Below are positions 6,025-9,118 of a stretch of 9,118 nucleotides of DNA, in pieces. Where the stretch lies: the NCBI GenBank assembly GCA_002721895.1, contig PBLV01000010.1, positions 51,782-60,899 on the forward strand, given 5' to 3'. The stretch comes from Verrucomicrobiales bacterium. Its GTDB lineage: Bacteria; Verrucomicrobiota; Verrucomicrobiae; Limisphaerales; UBA1100. The first letter of the stretch is position 1. Each line of letters starts with the position of its first letter. The notes below the pieces were generated by a model, which searched no databases, had not been told where the DNA came from, and saw only the letters and a list, made by a program, of their open reading frames with translations. The translations under genes were made by a program, and so were the position numbers.

Positions 6025-6714
6025 ATGCGACACCGCAAACGCACCGCCAAGCTGGGCCGCACCAGCGAGCATCGCAACAGTATGCTTGCCAACATGGTGT
6101 GCAGTTTTATCAAGCAGGCCAGCCAGGGCCGTCAGGGCCGGATCCAGACCACGCTCGCCAAGGCCCGCGCCGCGCGCGTGGTCGCAGAGAAGATGGTCAC
6201 CCTTGGGAAAAAAGGTCAAGACAGGGTCAAGACCGTCCAGTATCGCCGATTGGCTGCTGCCCGCCTGCGTGCTCCGGCGCGTTCACACTTTGCCGCCCAA
6301 GGCAAAACCACGGGCAAATCCCTGCGTGAGGCGTGGCGTGAAAATGAGGATGTGGTGCATATCCTCTTTGACGACATTGCGCCGCGCTACAAGGACCGTC
6401 AGGGTGGATACACGCGCATAATCAAGCTTGGCCGGCGCAAGGGCGATGCCGCCGAGATGGCCATTTTGGAATGGGTGGAAGAGGGTGATGGCGTGACCGA
6501 TCAGTCATCCGCCTCCTCACCAGCGGCCGCGGAAACTGCCGAACCCAAGGCAGAGGAACCCAAGCCGGAAACGGCGGAAACGTCCGTTGAGGAAAGTGAG
6601 GCACCGGCCGAAGAAGCCGAGGCGGCTACGGAGGAATCGTCCAAGGACGAGGAGGGAGCCTCCGCGGAAGCCGAATCCGAAGCCAGTAATGGGGATAAGA
6701 AGAAAGAAGAATAG
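6025..6714 (+). CDS. rplQ: 50S ribosomal protein L17 with long acidic C-terminal tail
   Basis: L17 binds 23S rRNA near the polypeptide exit tunnel and is essential for 50S structure. Family motifs are MRHRKRTAKLGRTSEHRNSM (1-20), GRIQTTLAKARAARVVAEKMVTLGK (38-62), and RQGGYTRIIKLGRRKGDAAEMAILE (125-149). The normal protein would end near residue 150. Here about 79 more residues follow, made almost wholly of Glu, Ala, Ser, Thr and Pro with a few Lys and ending DKKKEE. GAGGA at 6013-6017, inside the rpoA tail, is a good Shine-Dalgarno 7 bases from the ATG. It is the last gene of the cluster, as usual for the alpha operon, and is followed by a strong terminator. The tail is probably disordered; its function is not known to me. 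Confidence 0.96.
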   Translation: MRHRKRTAKLGRTSEHRNSMLANMVCSFIKQASQGRQGRIQTTLAKARAARVVAEKMVTLGKKGQDRVKTVQYRRLAAARLRAPARSHFAAQGKTTGKSLREAWRENEDVVHILFDDIAPRYKDRQGGYTRIIKLGRRKGDAAEMAILEWVEEGDGVTDQSSASSPAAAETAEPKAEEPKPETAETSVEESEAPAEEAEAATEESSKDEEGASAEAESEASNGDKKKEE

Positions 6715-6736
6715 TTTTCCTCGTGAACCTTTCGAG

Positions 6737-6766
6737 ACCGGCGCCTCCCAAGGCGCCGGTTTTTTT
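6737..6766 (+). terminator. Intrinsic terminator ending the ribosomal operon
   Basis: Perfect 10-bp stem ACCGGCGCCT (6737-6746) / AGGCGCCGGT (6751-6760), loop CCCA, followed directly by a run of T through 6766. It is a textbook rho-independent terminator 22 bases after the rplQ stop and separates the ribosomal operon from the transporter gene. Confidence 0.93.
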
Positions 6767-6772
6767 GTGCGC

Positions 6773-6800
6773 TTGTTACGCGAGGCCAAAACCGTATCAT
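6773..6800 (+). promoter_or_regulatory. Candidate sigma70-type promoter of the symporter gene
   Basis: TTGTTA (6773-6778, 4 of 6 matches to the -35 consensus) and TATCAT (6795-6800, 5 of 6 to the -10 consensus) are separated by 16 bases, right after the terminator and 22 bases before the ATG. AAAGGGCAGG (6809-6818) before the start could serve as ribosome-binding site. Placement between a terminator and a new gene supports it; there is no other evidence. Confidence 0.4.
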
Positions 6801-6822
6801 CCCCGCACAAAGGGCAGGCTGC

Positions 6823-8886
6823 ATGCAAACCATAGATTATCTCGTCCTCTTTATCTACTTCGCCGGCATGGCCGGTATCGGTTTTTGGCTGATGAGTCGG
6901 CAAAAGCGACAGGAGGATTTCTTCATGGGTGGCCGTCAGTTCGGCAAGCTCTTCCAAACTTTCGCTGCCTTCGGTGCCGGCACGGGTTCCGCTGATCCCG
7001 TCAATACCGCGCGCGGCACGTTTAACAACGGCATGAGCGGCATGTGGGGCGTAATGTACTGGCTCTTTGTCACGCCCATTTACTGGTTCAGTGCCGTTTG
7101 GTACCGCCGCATGCGCTGCCTCACGCTGGGTGACTGGTTCGTGGAACGGTACGAGTCCAAAAACATCGGCGTGGCCTATGCGCTTTTCGGCTGCTTTTAC
7201 TACATGGTTTATGGTGCCATGCTCTTTACTGCCATCGGCAAGGTCGCCGGGCCGTTGATGGGTGATACTCTCTTTGGCGTGGAACTGCAGTATTCACTGC
7301 TGCCCCTCATCGCGATCATTGTGATCACCTATGGCCTGCTCGGCGGCATCGCGGCGGCGTATTGGACCGATCTCATCCAGGGACTGGCCATCATCCTGCT
7401 TTCGGTTTTGCTCATCCCGTTCGGCCTGAAGGCAGTGGTGGCGGAGCATGGTCAGGAAGGCGATGGATTGATGGATGGTTTCCGCATCATGCACGAGCAG
7501 CTTGGTGAAAGCGCCTTCACCATCGTGGGCGGCACCACTGCCAGCGAGTTTCCGTTGTATGCCATCGTCGCGATTGTGGTGATCAACATCATCGGTATTG
7601 TCCTCACGCCGCATTTCATCGTGACCGGCGGCGGCACGGCCAAGAGTGAGTGGGATGCCCGTGTGGGACTGGTGACCGGCAATTTCATTAAGCGCTTTTG
7701 CACCATTGGCTGGGTAATTACGGCGCTGATCGTACTTACCCTCTATGGCAGTGATGCCAGCCTCACGGCGGACGCAGACAAGGCGTGGGGTTTTGCCACC
7801 AAGGAACTGCTCGGGCCGTTGGGTATCGGGCTGGTGGGATTGATGGTCGCTTGTCTGCTGGCTGCGTTGATGAGCAGCGTGGACTGCTACATGCTCGTGT
7901 GTTCGGCGCTGGTGGTTCGCAATATCTACGTGCCGTTCGTTAGGCCCGATGCCGGCGAGGCCGAGTGCTTAAGGTTGGCTCGTATCATTGGCGCGATAGT
8001 GGTGGGCGGCTCGGTAGTTTTGGCGCTGACTATTTACGACATGTTCGCCAATCTTCAGCTTACATGGATCGTGCCGATGCTATTTGCGGCAGTATTTTGG
8101 GTAGGCATGTTCTGGCGCCGTGCAACGACCAGGGCGGCTTGGGTCACCTTCACTTTTTGTCTGCTGTTCTTCTTTGTGCTGCCCATCGCATTACCCAAAA
8201 TCAGTCCGAGCCTGACGACGAGTGTTTCCCTGACCCAAACCAGTCATGTGATCAAGGCCACCACCACGCGCCAGGCTTCCCCGCTGGATGTCGCGCGGGG
8301 CAAAGCGGCTAAGGTGGGGGAGGACATCACCGAGACTAGGCGGCGCGGTGGTGTGGCGTTGTTTTGGACCGGGAGCGTGAAACCGGTGGGCGAGGAGAAA
8401 CTGATGGAAATTGACCGGCGCAAAATCAAGGGTGGAGAAGAGGTGGTGTATGTTTACGACTGTCCGCTCAAGGGTAGTGGCCGGATGCGTTTGGACATGT
8501 TGATCATCGACCAGATGGGCATCGATTTGGCATCCAAGAACAAGGCGGCGATCAAGACGCTGGACCTTCCGTTTGCGACAATCGTACCGTTTTTGGTGAT
8601 GATCATCGCCAGCCTGCTCACCAAGCCGAACAGTAAGAAGTCGCTGGACAAGCTGTATGCTCGGATGAAAACGCCTGTGGATCCGGATCCGGAAAAAGAC
8701 GCGGCGGAGCTGGAGAAAAGTTACACCAATCCGGATCGGTTTGATGACACGCGGCTGTTCCCGGGCACGCAGTTGGAGTTTACCCGGTTTACCAAGCAGG
8801 ATGGTTGGGGATTCCTAACCTGTTTCGCCATCTGTTTTGTGATCATAGGCCTTATTGTGGCCGTGAGCCGCATTGGAGCCCCATAA
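6823..8886 (+). CDS. Sodium:solute symporter family (SSS) transporter, substrate unknown
   Basis: Inner-membrane secondary transporter with the LeuT-type fold, predicted to use the sodium gradient for uptake of a small solute. About 12 hydrophobic segments fill residues 1-458, including an N-terminal one (3-25). The SSS segment following GGIAAAYWTDLIQG (about 175-188) and the TM8-like ACLLAALMSSVDCYM (about 343-357) are clear; Ala348, Ser351 and Ser352 fit the conserved sodium-site Ala/Ser/Ser of vSGLT. At 687 residues it is longer than the typical 480-580. A hydrophilic stretch of about 120 residues (459-580) separates TM12 from a further TM (about 583-600), and a charged segment (601-660) precedes a last TM (about 662-684). 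The substrate (sugar, amino acid, carboxylate or other) cannot be told from sequence. The gene has its own candidate promoter and is not functionally linked to the ribosomal genes. Confidence 0.88.
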   Translation: MQTIDYLVLFIYFAGMAGIGFWLMSRQKRQEDFFMGGRQFGKLFQTFAAFGAGTGSADPVNTARGTFNNGMSGMWGVMYWLFVTPIYWFSAVWYRRMRCLTLGDWFVERYESKNIGVAYALFGCFYYMVYGAMLFTAIGKVAGPLMGDTLFGVELQYSLLPLIAIIVITYGLLGGIAAAYWTDLIQGLAIILLSVLLIPFGLKAVVAEHGQEGDGLMDGFRIMHEQLGESAFTIVGGTTASEFPLYAIVAIVVINIIGIVLTPHFIVTGGGTAKSEWDARVGLVTGNFIKRFCTIGWVITALIVLTLYGSDASLTADADKAWGFATKELLGPLGIGLVGLMVACLLAALMSSVDCYMLVCSALVVRNIYVPFVRPDAGEAECLRLARIIGAIVVGGSVVLALTIYDMFANLQLTWIVPMLFAAVFWVGMFWRRATTRAAWVTFTFCLLFFFVLPIALPKISPSLTTSVSLTQTSHVIKATTTRQASPLDVARGKAAKVGEDITETRRRGGVALFWTGSVKPVGEEKLMEIDRRKIKGGEEVVYVYDCPLKGSGRMRLDMLIIDQMGIDLASKNKAAIKTLDLPFATIVPFLVMIIASLLTKPNSKKSLDKLYARMKTPVDPDPEKDAAELEKSYTNPDRFDDTRLFPGTQLEFTRFTKQDGWGFLTCFAICFVIIGLIVAVSRIGAP

Positions 8887-8938
8887 CGCACTTCCCGTAT
8901 TTTAATTTTTTGACGAGTGCGCAGATTGCAAAATCTAT
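8887..8938. other. Short convergent spacer
   Basis: AT-rich 52 bases between two converging genes. It holds CGCACT (8887-8892) / AGTGCG (8916-8921) with a 23-base loop containing T-runs, and a small AGATT-GCAA-AATCT hairpin (8923-8936). Neither is a convincing terminator, though the spacer may slow transcription from both sides. Confidence 0.4.
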
Positions 8939-9118
8939 CTACTCCTCTTCCTTCTCCTTCTGAGATTCGGTAACGACCTTTTTTTGCATGTCGCCGGGCA
9001 TCTCCTCGTAGTGGCTGAACTCCTCGGTGTGAATGCCACGGCCCTCGGTCAATGACCGTAGAGTGGTGGAATAGCGGTAAAGTTCCTTTTGAGGCACGTG
9101 TGCCTTTACGATTTGGAA
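8939..9118 (-). CDS. fusA: Elongation factor G-family GTPase, C-terminal fragment
   Basis: Only the last 59 codons lie in the window; the gene enters from the right edge and stops with TAG at 8939-8941. The translation begins FQIVKAHVPQKELYRYSTTL and continues RSLTEGRGIHTEEFSHYEEMP, the end of EF-G domain V, with the signature of a tRNA-like tip (LRSLT.GRG) and the FSHYEEMP strand. EF-G translocates tRNA and mRNA on the ribosome and helps ribosome recycling. The fragment ends in an acidic KEKEEE tail. It could be the main EF-G or one of the EF-G paralogues common in this group of bacteria; the GTPase domain, which would decide, is outside the window. Confidence 0.85.
   Translation of the reverse strand, partial: FQIVKAHVPQKELYRYSTTLRSLTEGRGIHTEEFSHYEEMPGDMQKKVVTESQKEKEEE

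Noticed and set aside
7965..8312. 115-codon frame inside the symporter gene on the same strand
   Set aside because: It lies in another frame within a continuous transporter sequence, has no SD or family features, and there is no sign of a frameshift there.
1..9118. Search for CRISPR arrays, tRNA, insertion sequences, toxin-antitoxin or defence genes
   Set aside because: No regularly spaced repeats, cloverleaf structures, transposase motifs or terminal inverted repeats were seen; nearly all bases belong to recognised genes.

Overview
This window is the distal part of a bacterial ribosomal-protein (S10/spc/alpha) cluster, followed by a sodium:solute symporter gene and the end of a convergent elongation factor G-type gene. 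The first 6.7 kb is one same-strand run: rplO (5' end cut off) - secY - map - infA - rpmJ - rpsM - rpsK - rpsD - rpoA - rplQ. It closes with a strong intrinsic terminator at 6737-6766. Nearly every junction is 3-20 bases long. The two exceptions are a 52-base overlap of map and infA and a 109-base structured gap between rpsD and rpoA.

The organism is a bacterium with moderately high G+C. SecY, the L15/S13/S11/S4/L17 sequences and the charged tails on ribosomal proteins suggest the Planctomycetota-Verrucomicrobiota-Chlamydiota side, most likely Verrucomicrobiota. This is inference from the look of the proteins, with no database search. The gene order mixes two familiar layouts: map-infA-rpmJ after secY as in Firmicutes (but without adk), and rpsD between rpsK and rpoA as in Proteobacteria.

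Together these genes supply the protein-export channel (SecY), N-terminal methionine removal (Map), initiation (IF-1), small- and large-subunit proteins (S13, S11, S4, L15, L36, L17) and the RNA polymerase alpha subunit. A single polycistronic message would tie ribosome and RNA polymerase production together. Downstream of the terminator a likely promoter at 6773-6800 serves an independent SSS-family transporter with a large soluble insert (6823-8886). A 52-base convergent spacer then separates it from the C-terminus of an EF-G-family GTPase on the minus strand (8939-9118).

I found no mobile element, CRISPR array, tRNA, rRNA or clear new defence or biosynthetic system; this is mainly conserved housekeeping DNA. 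The features worth a second look are the nested, alternative-pairing hairpins before rpoA, the map/infA overlap with its divergent IF-1, the long low-complexity charged extensions on L15, S11 and L17 (shorter on RpoA and the EF-G fragment), an insertion in S13, and the soluble insert in the symporter.
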